DNA of 54,346 nucleotides from Sulfurospirillum sp. UBA4058 (GTDB lineage: Bacteria > Campylobacterota > Campylobacteria > Campylobacterales > Sulfurospirillaceae). Positions 33,775 to 42,506 of this stretch are shown in pieces. The notes below the pieces were generated by a model that was given only the letters and a program-made list of their open reading frames with translations, ran no database searches and had not been told where the DNA came from. Each line of letters begins with the position of its first letter. Within the stretch, counting starts at the first letter, position 1. The position numbers were made by a program, and so were the translations under genes. The stretch is taken from positions 41,417 to 95,762 of the forward strand of contig DFZK01000008.1 in NCBI GenBank assembly GCA_002382085.1, read 5' to 3'.

Positions 33775-34207
33775 AGAGAGACTCTTTAAAGTCGATTTGC
33801 GTGATGCGAAGGTTATCTAACGACAAGACGGTGAGTTTATCGTTTTGTTTCGGAAGCGTTTGCGCCGTTTGCTTATCTTCGACGATCCCTACCGAATAGC
33901 CGTACTTTTTAAACTTCGGCATCATAAACATACTCATAATCACGCTTGGAACTTCCGTAGCGTCCATGATATAAAGTGCGTTATTGTCGCTTAAATAGCG
34001 CGGATTTGCTTCCAAAAATACTTTCATCGTTTCACCTTGCGCTTTGGTGAAGGCGATAATAATCTGTTTGGTTTGCGCATTAATCGCGAGCTCTTTTTCA
34101 AACTGATCTTTCAGTTTTACGTTTGGAAAGATGCCGTTTTCATGCAAAACTTCCGCCAAAAGCGACACGGGTATCAGTGCCGCCAAAAGTAGTTTTTTGA
34201 TATGCAT
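33773..34207 (-). CDS. Periplasmic protein, YtfJ/thioredoxin-like without active cysteines
   Basis: 144 residues with a signal peptide (MHIKKLLLAALIPVSLLAEV). The mature part (QFEKELAINAQTKQIIIAFT, then YIMDATEVPSVIMSMFMMPK) has the order of a thioredoxin-like fold with a V-P segment, but no CxxC, so redox activity of the usual sort is not expected. It resembles small conserved periplasmic proteins of campylobacterota. Function is unknown. The short gap to the divergent hydroxyacid dehydrogenase gene (120 bp) is AT-rich. Confidence 0.6.
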   Translation of the reverse strand: MHIKKLLLAALIPVSLLAEVLHENGIFPNVKLKDQFEKELAINAQTKQIIIAFTKAQGETMKVFLEANPRYLSDNNALYIMDATEVPSVIMSMFMMPKFKKYGYSVGIVEDKQTAQTLPKQNDKLTVLSLDNLRITQIDFKESL

Positions 34208-34326
34208 TTTTTATCCTTATTAATAATTATTATTTTATTATATCTTTTCTATGTTAATAAGATTTAAATTAATAAGGGTAAAAAAGCGTGTTATACTTCG
34301 TTTAAATTCCGTGTTAAAGGATACGT

Positions 34327-35250
34327 ATGCACATCGCCGTTATCTCTCCTTTGTTTTCGCGCTCTGAGGAACTGATGCAAAAAATGCGCGAACGCTTCGG
34401 TAACGTGAAGCACAACGCCGACAACACCCTCAAAACCAAAGCCGATTTGATCGCATTCTTAGACGGTATCGAAGTCGCTATCGTCGGGAGAGAAGAGATC
34501 GACGCGGAAATTTTAGCCGCATGCCCCAAACTGAAAATGCTCTCGCGCTACGGCGTCGGACTGGACAATTTAGACTTAGAGGCGATGCAACGATACGGCG
34601 TCAAACTCGGTTGGACGGGCGGTACCAATCGCAATTCGGTCGCCGAAATAACCTTGTATTTTATGCTGGCATTGATACGCCATACCTACACCGCCTCAAC
34701 GCTTCTGAAACAACACCGTTGGAAAGTCGACGGCGGCATCGAACTCAGCGGCAAGACGATCGGGCTTTTCGGTTTCGGAAACATTGCCAAACGGGTTATC
34801 GAACTGCTCAAACCCTTTACATGTAAGATTCTCGTGTGCAATCGAACGCACGATGAAAACGAAGCAAAACGTTACGGTATCGCCTTTGCGAGCAAAGCGC
34901 AAATTTTACGCGAAGCGGACATCGTCTCGATTCACCTTCCCTTAACCGACGAAAGCCGCAACCTCTTTTCCACGGCCGAATTTAAAGCGATGAAGCCGAC
35001 GAGCTACATTATCAACACGGCGCGCGGCGGCATCATCGATGAAGAAGCACTCAAAATCGCGCTAAAAACAGGGCAGATCGCCGGAGCCGGCTTGGAAGCA
35101 TTTTTGGAAGAACCCACGCACGATTGGGAATTAGTCGATCTTCCAAACCTCATGTGTCTGCCTCACGTCGGCGGTAACTCAAAAGAGAGTATCGTAGCGA
35201 TGGGGGAAGCCTGCATCGTACATATCGAAGATTATATCAACCATCCTTAA
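34327..35250 (+). CDS. D-2-hydroxyacid dehydrogenase (phosphoglycerate dehydrogenase family)
   Basis: 307 residues. The NAD-binding glycine motif is seen in KTIGLFGFGNIAKRVIELL, the catalytic Arg in NTARGGIIDEEAL and the His in CLPHVGGNSKES. It belongs to the D-2-hydroxyacid dehydrogenase family and is close to D-3-phosphoglycerate dehydrogenase, but it has no ACT domain and is shorter than SerA, so a different hydroxyacid is possible. It overlaps the end of the convergent tex gene by 14 nt. One TTACATGTAA copy lies inside the gene (34817-34826). Confidence 0.82.
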   Translation: MHIAVISPLFSRSEELMQKMRERFGNVKHNADNTLKTKADLIAFLDGIEVAIVGREEIDAEILAACPKLKMLSRYGVGLDNLDLEAMQRYGVKLGWTGGTNRNSVAEITLYFMLALIRHTYTASTLLKQHRWKVDGGIELSGKTIGLFGFGNIAKRVIELLKPFTCKILVCNRTHDENEAKRYGIAFASKAQILREADIVSIHLPLTDESRNLFSTAEFKAMKPTSYIINTARGGIIDEEALKIALKTGQIAGAGLEAFLEEPTHDWELVDLPNLMCLPHVGGNSKESIVAMGEACIVHIEDYINHP

Positions 35251-37351
35251 GACTGAGGCTCACTTTGCCTTTTTCTTTATCGACTTCAAGAACACGAATG
35301 CGTGTGAGTTGTTGGTTGATGCTCAAAACCTCTAACGGATGGGCGATGCGCTTGTCGCTCATTTGTGAGATATGAATAAGCCCGTCGTTTTTCAGCCCGA
35401 TGTCCACAAATGCCCCAAAATCGGCGATATTGCGCACCACACCCGAAACGATGGAACCCTCACTGAGTTCTGAAATGTCGGTTAAGTCGGAACGAAACGC
35501 AATCGGCGGCAAACTTTCTCTGGGGTCAAATCCCGGTTTGAGAAGCTCAGCGATGATGTCTTGCAATGTCGCTTCCCCAATGCCCTGCTCTTTGGCCAAC
35601 GCGATAATCTGCTCTTTAGAAAGGCTTGAGAGATCGGAGCGTGTTAAAAGTTTTTGCGCGATGGCATAGCTCTCAGGGTGAACACCCGTGTTATCGAGCA
35701 CACTTTTACCTTCACGAATACGGAAAAATCCCGCGCACTGCTCGTAGGCTTTCGCCCCCAAACCTTTTACATGTAAGAGTTCGCTTTTACATGTAAATGC
35801 CCCTTTGCTCTCACGATGTTCGACAATCGCTTTCGCCAGTTTGCTTCCAACGCCCGCCACATAAGAAAGAAGTGAGATGGAAGCACTGTTGGGGTCAACC
35901 CCGATGCGATTGACCAGATCTTCGATGACTTCACTCAGTTTTTTCTCCAACTGTTTTTGGTCGACATCGTGTTGATATTGCCCAATTCCCAACGATTTCG
36001 GATCGATCTTCACGAGTGCCGCCATCGGGTCACGCAGACGTTGTGCGATGGAAATCGCTCCACGAATGGTGACATCAAGGTTCGGGTACTCTTCAGTGGC
36101 GATTTTGGACGCGGAGTAGATGGAAGCTCCCGCTTCTGAAACGACCGTATAGGCAAGACCTAGCCCCTCTTCACGGTTGAGGCGCGCAAAAAATTCTTGG
36201 CTTTCGCGTGAGCCCGTGCCATTGCCAATCGCTACCGCGGTAATGTGGTATTTTTGGGTAAATTCCTTAATGACTTTGGCAGACTTTTCATAATCGCTTT
36301 GCGGCGGTGTCGGGTAGATAACGGCATGCGTCACGTACGTACCATGCTCATCCACCACAGCGAGTTTACACCCAGTACGGTACGCAGGGTCAACGCCTAA
36401 AATAACACGCTTGGTCACAGGTGGGGTATTGAGGAGTTGCGAAAGATTTTTGCCAAACGTCGCAATCGCTTGCGTATCGGATTTTTCTTTGATAAGTGCG
36501 TGAATCTCGCGCTCTAAAGAGGGAAATAAAAGTCGTTTAAAACCGTCCAAATACGCCTCTAATAAATAGCTTTTGGAACTTCTTGCGTTACGCGGAATGC
36601 GGTAACGCTCTATGGCACTCTCGACTCGTTCCATGTCATGTAGTATCTTTACATGTAACTCTTTTTCGCTAACGCCACGCATCATCGCAAGGTAACGGTG
36701 TGAAGGTATGGAAGCTATGCGCTCGGCTTTTCCTGCCAATTTGGCATAAAGTCCATCGGGTTTAAGTGTTTTACTCGCTTTGATCTCAAACGACGCGTAA
36801 TCATGCAGTTGTGACCGCCAATACTCACGCTCTTTCGCATCGTCACTGTAACGCTCCGCGATAATGTCTTGCGCCCCCGCAATCGCATCTTTCACACTTC
36901 CCACTTTCTCGTTCACAAAACTCTGCGCCTTTTTCTCAAACGCCTCTTGCTCCAACTCGGCACGCTCCAAACTATCGGCTAAAGGAGTAAGCCCCGCCGC
37001 AATCGCCACAGCGGCACGCGTATTTTTCTTCTCTTTGTAAGGTCTGTAAATGTCCTCCAACGCCTGCAAACTCTCCGCTTTTTCGACGGCTTGTTTCACC
37101 TCAGCGCTCACGTTTACTTTCTCGGCGATCAACCGCAAAACTTCCTCTTTACGCTCATGCAATTTCTTCGCATACGCATAAATGCTCTCAAACTCCCTAA
37201 GCTGCTCATCGCTCGCCCCACCCGTCATCTCTTTGCGATAACGTGCGATAAAAGGGATGGTCGAACCTTCGTCTAACAGTTTTAAAATGTTGATAATGTT
37301 TTCTTTGGCAATGCCCGTTTTTTGGACTAAAATAGGAATCAATGGGTTCAT
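35237..37351 (-). CDS. tex: Tex RNA-binding transcription accessory protein
   Basis: 704 residues in the normal Tex order: N-terminal helical domain (STIPFIARYRKEMTGGASDE), YqgF-like RNase fold (RVILGVDPAYRTGCKLAVVD), helix-hairpin-helix pair (SYVAGVGSKLAKAIVEHRES) and a C-terminal S1 domain (VVRNIADFGAFVDIGLKNDG). Tex binds RNA and affects transcription. Three copies of TTACATGTAA are inside the gene (35767, 35787 and 36649), and one lies just upstream (37371-37380). The stop overlaps the hydroxyacid dehydrogenase gene. Confidence 0.93.
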   Translation of the reverse strand: MNPLIPILVQKTGIAKENIINILKLLDEGSTIPFIARYRKEMTGGASDEQLREFESIYAYAKKLHERKEEVLRLIAEKVNVSAEVKQAVEKAESLQALEDIYRPYKEKKNTRAAVAIAAGLTPLADSLERAELEQEAFEKKAQSFVNEKVGSVKDAIAGAQDIIAERYSDDAKEREYWRSQLHDYASFEIKASKTLKPDGLYAKLAGKAERIASIPSHRYLAMMRGVSEKELHVKILHDMERVESAIERYRIPRNARSSKSYLLEAYLDGFKRLLFPSLEREIHALIKEKSDTQAIATFGKNLSQLLNTPPVTKRVILGVDPAYRTGCKLAVVDEHGTYVTHAVIYPTPPQSDYEKSAKVIKEFTQKYHITAVAIGNGTGSRESQEFFARLNREEGLGLAYTVVSEAGASIYSASKIATEEYPNLDVTIRGAISIAQRLRDPMAALVKIDPKSLGIGQYQHDVDQKQLEKKLSEVIEDLVNRIGVDPNSASISLLSYVAGVGSKLAKAIVEHRESKGAFTCKSELLHVKGLGAKAYEQCAGFFRIREGKSVLDNTGVHPESYAIAQKLLTRSDLSSLSKEQIIALAKEQGIGEATLQDIIAELLKPGFDPRESLPPIAFRSDLTDISELSEGSIVSGVVRNIADFGAFVDIGLKNDGLIHISQMSDKRIAHPLEVLSINQQLTRIRVLEVDKEKGKVSLSLKDG
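35767..35796. repeat. Two close copies of the TTACATGTAA palindrome
   Basis: TTACATGTAA occurs at 35767-35776 and 35787-35796 inside tex. Other copies are at 34817-34826, 36649-36658, 37371-37380, 41594-41603, 50409-50418, 51119-51128, 52918-52927 and 52938-52947, making ten. All are in the chromosomal part and none was found in the island. In the coding copies it is read in different frames (for example F-T-C-K and L-H-V-K), so protein constraint does not explain it. Confidence 0.75.
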
Positions 37352-37467
37352 AAATGCTTCTTTCTTGGTTTTACATGTAAAGATTTTTGAAGAGGTATTT
37401 TAATAAAAAGTAATTGAGAGATTCATATTATCTAAGGCATATAGAAATATATGCCTTAGGAATTTGT

Positions 37468-37911
37468 TTATTTAGTAGCTCTTGTTTCGACAATTTGTGC
37501 TTGACATATTGCCATATCTACGATTTCAAGGTTTGGTCGGCCGACGATAAATCCAATTCCAACGCTTCCTCTAACACAATACGTTTCGCCTTGTTTAACA
37601 TCTAACGTTACGGAACTTTTAGATTCGGTTTGACCCCAAACTTCATTTTCACCGGCAGGTACATCTACTTGCACATAACTTCCATTGACCAATTCGCCGG
37701 CTACATAATCCGGTGTTGATGGATTTGTAACATGCACATCATAGTAAACACCGCTACCTAAAAAGACACTTGGTCTGTACACATACACAAGCCCTTTATC
37801 AGGTTGTGGTTTTGCAAATTGTGTAAATTGCTGTCCCGATGCCCCACATCCACTTAAAAATATTGTTGCCCCAGCAGCGACAATGATGCTAAAAATTTTA
37901 GCGTTATTCAT
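37468..37911 (-). CDS. DUF2846-type lipoprotein
   Basis: 147 residues with a lipoprotein signal peptide ending in a lipobox (TIFLSGCGASG), so anchored by Cys to a membrane. The mature part matches DUF2846: PDKGLVYVYRPSVFLGSGVY, then VDVPAGENEVW and VKQGETYCVRGSVG. The family has no known function. It overlaps the upstream lipoprotein gene by 4 nt (ATGA), so the two are expressed together. Both are AT-richer than the neighbours. Confidence 0.75.
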   Translation of the reverse strand: MNNAKIFSIIVAAGATIFLSGCGASGQQFTQFAKPQPDKGLVYVYRPSVFLGSGVYYDVHVTNPSTPDYVAGELVNGSYVQVDVPAGENEVWGQTESKSSVTLDVKQGETYCVRGSVGIGFIVGRPNLEIVDMAICQAQIVETRATK

Positions 37912-38417
37912 TGACTTACTCCTTTATTAAAATGAATTAACTGGTTATTAATATTATCTCGAACTGCAAATAAGCACTCTTTTCGAGGTTCGCTACTTCC
38001 ACCCGTTTGAAATAAATTTCTCGTCTTTGTTGCAATACAAGATGCTGTAAAGATTTGACTTTCTTTGTCTGACGTTGTCCACTCTAATTTCCCTTCAACG
38101 ATAACACTTTCTTGGCTCATGGGAAACCCAACGATAAGTAAAGGATTAAAAAGATTTAATCCATCCATATCCGTACCACCGTTAATGTAGTGAATGGTAT
38201 ACGAATATCTTACTTGGCAATCGTTATTCAAATTTTGAACTAATCCAGAAGGAAGATACGCAGTATTCCCGTCATAGTGAATATTACATTCGATAGAAGT
38301 CGACTTGACGTTTGTTAAACCATCAGTAAAAGGGAGCTCTGGAGTTACGCGCATTGACTGTTCTGCACACCCTGATAGAAAGGTAACTATAACTAACAAC
38401 AAGAATCTTTTGAACAA
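37908..38417 (-). CDS. Lipoprotein of unknown function
   Basis: 169 residues with a lipoprotein signal peptide (MFKRFLLLVIVTFLSGCAE). The mature part has beta-rich stretches (VEGKLEWTTSDKESQIFTA) and cysteines, but no recognised family. It is co-transcribed with the DUF2846 lipoprotein, whose start overlaps its stop. The pair's base composition differs from tex and the nitroreductase on either side. Confidence 0.65.
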   Translation of the reverse strand: MFKRFLLLVIVTFLSGCAEQSMRVTPELPFTDGLTNVKSTSIECNIHYDGNTAYLPSGLVQNLNNDCQVRYSYTIHYINGGTDMDGLNLFNPLLIVGFPMSQESVIVEGKLEWTTSDKESQIFTASCIATKTRNLFQTGGSSEPRKECLFAVRDNINNQLIHFNKGVSQ

Positions 38418-38590
38418 AATTAATACCTTTAAATAAAATTTAATATTAAAGATTCCTCTTATTGTAGCTAAAAAGATTACGATTTATGCATTTATTCCTA
38501 TATATTTACCTTATCATATGTATTTTTGTATCAAATTAAACCACTCTATGAGACTTCATATATACAATAATTGGTCCAGCTCATGTAAAG

Positions 38591-39346
38591 CTACTCGTCC
38601 TTAAATGCAAACCCTTGTGCTACCAAGTCTTTTGCCGTACTTCGGTAGTACACATCAGCGTAGTAATTGGTAGTAATCTCCGCGTAAGTCGGCATCGAGC
38701 CACTGCCTGTTTTATTGCGGAATGCTTTGAGTGTTTGGTCATACGCTAGTGCGCCGTTTCGGACTTTTTCGCTCTCGTACTCGTCTTCCATAGCAAAGGT
38801 ATCGAGGGCGACGCGCGGTTTTAAAGGAGCACCTTTAGCACGTTCGGTTGGAACGCCGATGGTACATCCCACGGCTAAAAAGGTTTTTGGCGGCAGATTA
38901 AACAGCTTTGCAAACGCGGGAGAGTTTCTGCGTACCGCGCCAATGCAGGTTGTGCCATACCCTAAAGCACCCGCGGCACTTTGAAGATGGTCTATCATAA
39001 TGCCCGCATCAATCGCTCCCACCATAATGCCCTCGGCACTTTGCTCGATGACGTGTTTGCGCCCCACGCTCTCCACGATGGCACTGGTGCGGTTAAAGTC
39101 GATAATAATGCCCACAAACACGTCCGCTTCGGCGATGTGAGCTTGTCCGCCGCACAGTTCCGCGATGGTTTTGAGCTTCTCTTTGTTGCGCGTATACACA
39201 AGGCTAATCTGCTGTCCGTTGATAGAGTTTGGAGCGCGCTGTGCAGTTTTGAAAATGGTCTCTAAGTCCTCATCGCTGATGCGCTCACCCGTAAAATGGC
39301 GAATCGATTTTCGGTTTTGTAAAAGGCTTAACATCGCATTTTCCAT
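38591..39346 (-). CDS. NfsA-type NADPH-dependent nitroreductase / flavin oxidoreductase
   Basis: 251 residues of the nitroreductase family: LLQNRKSIRHFTGERISDED at the N-terminus (FMN-binding Arg and Ser), ISLVYTRNKEKL, GTTCIGAVRRNSPAFAKLFN and a C-terminal extension as in the NfsA/FRP group. It reduces nitro compounds or quinones in the cytoplasm. It lies 3 bp after the MdaB-like gene on the same strand, so the two form an operon divergent from the HxlR-type regulator. Confidence 0.85.
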   Translation of the reverse strand: MENAMLSLLQNRKSIRHFTGERISDEDLETIFKTAQRAPNSINGQQISLVYTRNKEKLKTIAELCGGQAHIAEADVFVGIIIDFNRTSAIVESVGRKHVIEQSAEGIMVGAIDAGIMIDHLQSAAGALGYGTTCIGAVRRNSPAFAKLFNLPPKTFLAVGCTIGVPTERAKGAPLKPRVALDTFAMEDEYESEKVRNGALAYDQTLKAFRNKTGSGSMPTYAEITTNYYADVYYRSTAKDLVAQGFAFKDE

Positions 39347-39349
39347 GAT

Positions 39350-39943
39350 TTATCCTTTAAAATTTTCGCTCAACACTTCGATCAGTCGTTTTTTCTCCGC
39401 TTCAATATCAAGATCGCCTTTAAAAATATCGTGAACGGAAAAGGTTTTCATCGGCGTTGCGCCGCAAAACTGCCATGTTTTGTGCGTCGCGATATTGGCT
39501 TCATCAAGGCTAAGCCCGTCAAAGAAGCCCTCTTTGTCGCCAAATTCGGAGCTTGGACAATTGTACGTCAATGAAAGCATATACTCTTTGCCTTGCATCA
39601 ATCCGCCGCTGCCGTAACGCTTGCTCGCATCGCTTCGGCTACGTCCGTCGCTAGCGTAAATGCCGTTGTGCGCACCTGCGGAAAAGACTTCGTCGATGTA
39701 TTTTTTCATCATCCACGGCACGCCCATCCAATAGACCGGATATTGAATGATAAAATAATCCGCCCACTTAAATTTTTCAACCTCTTCAAGCGCGTTGTAG
39801 TCGCTCTGGGCTTTAGTACATTGGACGTCAAAGCCTTTACTTTTTAAAAAGCTCTCCGCCGTATCGATAAAAATCTGCGTCAGCTTTCCTTCCGCAACAT
39901 GAGGATAATACTGGTGTCCGTTGATAATCAATACTCGCTTCAC
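39350..39943 (-). CDS. mdaB: MdaB-like NAD(P)H quinone reductase (flavodoxin fold)
   Basis: 197 residues of the flavodoxin-like quinone reductase family: MKRVLIINGHQYYPHVAEGK, DYFIIQYPVYWMGVPWMMKK (flavin loop) and YGSGGLMQGKEYMLSLTYN. MdaB protects against quinones and electrophiles by two-electron reduction. The C-terminal TPMKTFSVHDIFKGDLD is also typical. It is the first gene of the operon and is divergent from the HxlR-type regulator (40082), separated by 138 bp that contains the promoter. Confidence 0.85.
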   Translation of the reverse strand: MKRVLIINGHQYYPHVAEGKLTQIFIDTAESFLKSKGFDVQCTKAQSDYNALEEVEKFKWADYFIIQYPVYWMGVPWMMKKYIDEVFSAGAHNGIYASDGRSRSDASKRYGSGGLMQGKEYMLSLTYNCPSSEFGDKEGFFDGLSLDEANIATHKTWQFCGATPMKTFSVHDIFKGDLDIEAEKKRLIEVLSENFKG

Positions 39944-40045
39944 GGTGTTCCTTTTTTCGGATGTGATATAAAAGTATAAAGGGCTTGCACTTAAAATATC
40001 CTTACGATACTTTTGTAATGTAATGATAAATTATCCATACTATGC

Positions 40046-40051
40046 TATAAT
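40046..40051 (+). promoter_or_regulatory. -10 box of the HxlR-type regulator gene
   Basis: A TATAAT hexamer at 40046-40051 lies 31 bp before the ATG at 40082. A clear -35 box is not seen, which is common in campylobacterota. The nearby TAC-N4-GTA dyad (about 40009-40018, ATACTTTTGTAAT) has the half-site style of HxlR-family operators and lies between the divergent genes. Confidence 0.45.
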
Positions 40052-40081
40052 ACGCCCAATAAAAAGAGAAAAGGAAATGCC

Positions 40082-40465
40082 ATGTACTGCGTCAACGGCA
40101 AAGAGTACGTCTGCTCCGTCGCCATCGCCCAAGATATTTTCAACGACAAATGGAAACTGGGGATCATCTGGCATTTGTTAGAGGGCGAGAAACGTTACAA
40201 AGACCTTTTTGAAGAAGTGCGCGACATCACGCAAAAAACACTGACGGTCAAACTGCGCGATTTGGAAGAGAAACAATTGATCAAACGCGTCGTATTTGCC
40301 GAAATTCCTCCGCGCGTCGTTTACTCCCTTACCCCGATCGGCGAAAAACTGCGCCCCGTACTCAAAGCAATGTTTGAATGGGGCATCGAATACGTCAAAG
40401 AGTGCGGAGAATTTACGCAAGAAAACGTATGCGAAGCCAAACTCTCCGATCAAAAAGCACTTTAA
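40082..40465 (+). CDS. HxlR-family redox-type transcriptional regulator
   Basis: 127 residues of the HxlR winged-helix family: CSVAIAQDIFNDKWKLGIIW, RDITQKTLTVKLRDLEEKQL, then FAEIPPRVVYSLTPIGEKL. Cysteines at positions 3 and 11, before the DNA-binding domain, resemble those of redox-sensing members such as YodB and HypR. Divergent from the nitroreductase/quinone reductase operon, it probably represses or activates it in response to quinones or other electrophiles. Confidence 0.85.
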   Translation: MYCVNGKEYVCSVAIAQDIFNDKWKLGIIWHLLEGEKRYKDLFEEVRDITQKTLTVKLRDLEEKQLIKRVVFAEIPPRVVYSLTPIGEKLRPVLKAMFEWGIEYVKECGEFTQENVCEAKLSDQKAL

Positions 40466-40474
40466 CAAGGAATC

Positions 40475-41581
40475 GTGTTGGAAAACAACAAATACCGTCT
40501 CATTACCGAATTTGAACGTGACCTCAAGCACTATGAAAGTTTTAGCGATAAAATGAACCTTTTGCTCAAAGAGCTTTTGAAACAAGAACACATCTCTTAC
40601 CACTCCATCGAGAACAGAGTCAAAGAAAAAAACAGCCTTTCCAAGAAAATCGACGGCAAAAACAAGTACCAAAACCTAAACGAGATCACCGACATCGTAG
40701 GCTGCCGCATCATCAGCTATTTTGAGATCGACGTCGAAAAGATCGTTGCCCTGCTTCGTAAAGAGTTCAAAATCGACGAGGTGAACTCCATCGATAAAAA
40801 AAAGATGCTCGATCCTGACCGTTTTGGCTACCTTTCTTATCACATCATCTGCTCGATCAGCGATGAACGCGCCACGCTTCGGGAGTATCAAAACTACAAA
40901 GACCTCAAATTTGAAATTCAGGTGCGTACCATTTTGCAGCATGCGTGGGCGGAGATAGAACACGACATCGGGTACAAGTCCAACATCGCCGTTCCAAGGG
41001 AGTTTCGTCGAAAATTCTCACGCATCGCCAGTATCTTAGAGATCGCCGACGATGAGTTTAGCCAGCTTAAACGAGATATCCACGACTACGTGGAAACCAT
41101 CTCCAAACAAGGTTTTGCAAACATCGACATTAATGCCGAGAGCCTTAAGCTTTTCATCGAACAATCAAGCGATCTAGAAGAGATCGAAGCGTACATTATC
41201 GACACTTTAGCCTTGAAAAACCTCTCCTTTTCCGAGCAGATGCAATCGGCAAACATCAGCCTTTTTCTAAACATCATCAATACGTTTACGACGTTCAAAG
41301 AGATTTTAGAGATCCAAAATTCTCTTCAAAAGAAGAAAGAACGCATCAAAAAATTTATCGTCGCATGGGCGCATGCCAGAGGCATGTTGCTGGAACGGTT
41401 TCGTGAAAATTTTGAGCAAAAAGACGGATTTATCATCGGTTATGCTCTCATGCTCGAATTTTTAGAGACCAACCACACCGAAGGTCTTGCCGCGTTTTTC
41501 CCAAGTTCTTCCCTTCAAGCAAAAAGTGAAGCCGTTGCATTGGCGATGAAAATTTACCGCGAAATTACGCCCGCGAAATAA
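40475..41581 (+). CDS. RelA/SpoT-domain (p)ppGpp synthetase-like protein
   Basis: 368 residues with a RelA/SpoT synthetase domain at about 40-190: NEITDIVGCRIISYFEIDVE, RFGYLSYHIIC and LKFEIQVRTILQHAWAEIEH, which contain the conserved D, R, Y and E-x-Q-x-R-T residues. It lacks the HD hydrolase and the TGS/ACT parts, so it is in the size range of small alarmone synthetases but with an extra C-terminal helical part. GTG at 40475 follows AAGGAA. It is 9 bp after the HxlR-type gene. A bidirectional terminator follows. Confidence 0.82.
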   Translation: MLENNKYRLITEFERDLKHYESFSDKMNLLLKELLKQEHISYHSIENRVKEKNSLSKKIDGKNKYQNLNEITDIVGCRIISYFEIDVEKIVALLRKEFKIDEVNSIDKKKMLDPDRFGYLSYHIICSISDERATLREYQNYKDLKFEIQVRTILQHAWAEIEHDIGYKSNIAVPREFRRKFSRIASILEIADDEFSQLKRDIHDYVETISKQGFANIDINAESLKLFIEQSSDLEEIEAYIIDTLALKNLSFSEQMQSANISLFLNIINTFTTFKEILEIQNSLQKKKERIKKFIVAWAHARGMLLERFRENFEQKDGFIIGYALMLEFLETNHTEGLAAFFPSSSLQAKSEAVALAMKIYREITPAK

Positions 41582-41604
41582 AGAGACCGTTCTTTACATG
41601 TAAA

Positions 41605-41637
41605 AGACTCAAAGTGCGAAAACGTCACTTTGAGTCT
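41605..41637. terminator. Bidirectional terminator between synthetase and response regulator
   Basis: AGACTCAAAGTG (41605-41616) pairs perfectly with CACTTTGAGTCT (41626-41637). On the minus strand the stem is followed by TTTTAC, suiting the end of the response regulator message; the plus-strand gene also ends just before it. A TTACATGTAA copy lies next to it (41594-41603). Confidence 0.7.
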
Positions 41638-41652
41638 TGTGAAAACCGACCC

Positions 41653-42405
41653 TTATAAAAGAGCCATCCCGTATTCGCCAAGAGGCAATAAAGGCAAGCA
41701 AAGTTTCACAAGATCAACTCCGCTCCCGTCTATCTCTTCTTCGATTTTAGTCTTGACGATTTTGTAGCCCTCTCCTTTAACCGTTTCAATGAGATGAAGC
41801 GGTAAAAGCTTCGTGCGCAGTTGCCGTACGAGCGATCGAACTCTTTCTTGGCTGATCACTTCGTTATGATACACGTAACATTCGATCTCTTCGAACGTAA
41901 CGACGTGCGGTGCTTTTGCGAGAAGGTATTTGAGGAAAAGTGCCTCTTTTTTGCCCAAAAAGATCTTCTCTTCATGGTACAAAAATAAGGCATTTTTAAA
42001 ATCGAAACAGACGTCTTTGGCAAAGCAAAACACGTCGTCGTTCCAAATGTGGCACAATTTGTAAATTCGAAACGCAATTTCGTCGGGTGCAAAATCTTTG
42101 ACGATCAAATCATCGTAAGAGAGATAATAAAGCGTCTTCATAATGGTAGGGTCGGTCTCTTTGTCCAAAATCAATAAGATAGGCGCTTCGTTGCCCGCTT
42201 GCCTGATGAATTTCATAATCGAAGGATCGGTAGGGTTTTTAAGGTTCAAAATAAACAAGGAGTAGCTTAACAGATCAAAACCTTCTTTGTAAATATCCTC
42301 CTCTTGAGATATCTTTTTCATCTTCATTTTAAGACGCAATCGATTCATAAAACTATCGATATTGTTTGCCAAGACTTGATCCGGTTCAAGAAAAAGAACT
42401 TTCAT
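41653..42405 (-). CDS. Atypical OmpR-type response regulator
   Basis: 250 residues: a receiver-like domain (1-115) and a winged-helix output domain (about 140-225: KIFLGKKEALFLKYLLAKAP and SQERVRSLVRQLRTKLLPLH). The acidic residues Glu7 and Asp9 and Lys103 (YDDLIVKDF) are kept, but the position of the phospho-acceptor Asp reads Asn54 (LFILNLKNPTDP), so normal phosphorylation is unlikely. No histidine kinase gene is adjacent. It lies next to the porin and upstream of the flavocytochrome operon, and may regulate them. Confidence 0.72.
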   Translation of the reverse strand: MKVLFLEPDQVLANNIDSFMNRLRLKMKMKKISQEEDIYKEGFDLLSYSLFILNLKNPTDPSIMKFIRQAGNEAPILLILDKETDPTIMKTLYYLSYDDLIVKDFAPDEIAFRIYKLCHIWNDDVFCFAKDVCFDFKNALFLYHEEKIFLGKKEALFLKYLLAKAPHVVTFEEIECYVYHNEVISQERVRSLVRQLRTKLLPLHLIETVKGEGYKIVKTKIEEEIDGSGVDLVKLCLPLLPLGEYGMALL

Positions 42406-42460
42406 TTTTCTCCTTTCACAGTAAGTGTATTTTGATGCACGGCATGTTTCGGTCTCATGC

Positions 42461-42491
42461 CAAGGAGTACGAGATTATATCATACTCCTTG
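42461..42491. repeat. Stem-loop between porin and response regulator
   Basis: CAAGGAGTA (42461-42469) pairs with TACTCCTTG (42483-42491). Next to it GGCATG (42441-42446) pairs with CATGCC (42456-42461). The structures lie between the end of the porin gene and the start of the response regulator gene. A terminator of the porin message is likely but no T-run follows, and the response regulator promoter must also be here. Confidence 0.5.
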
Positions 42492-42506
42492 TATAAAAAT
42501 ATTATT

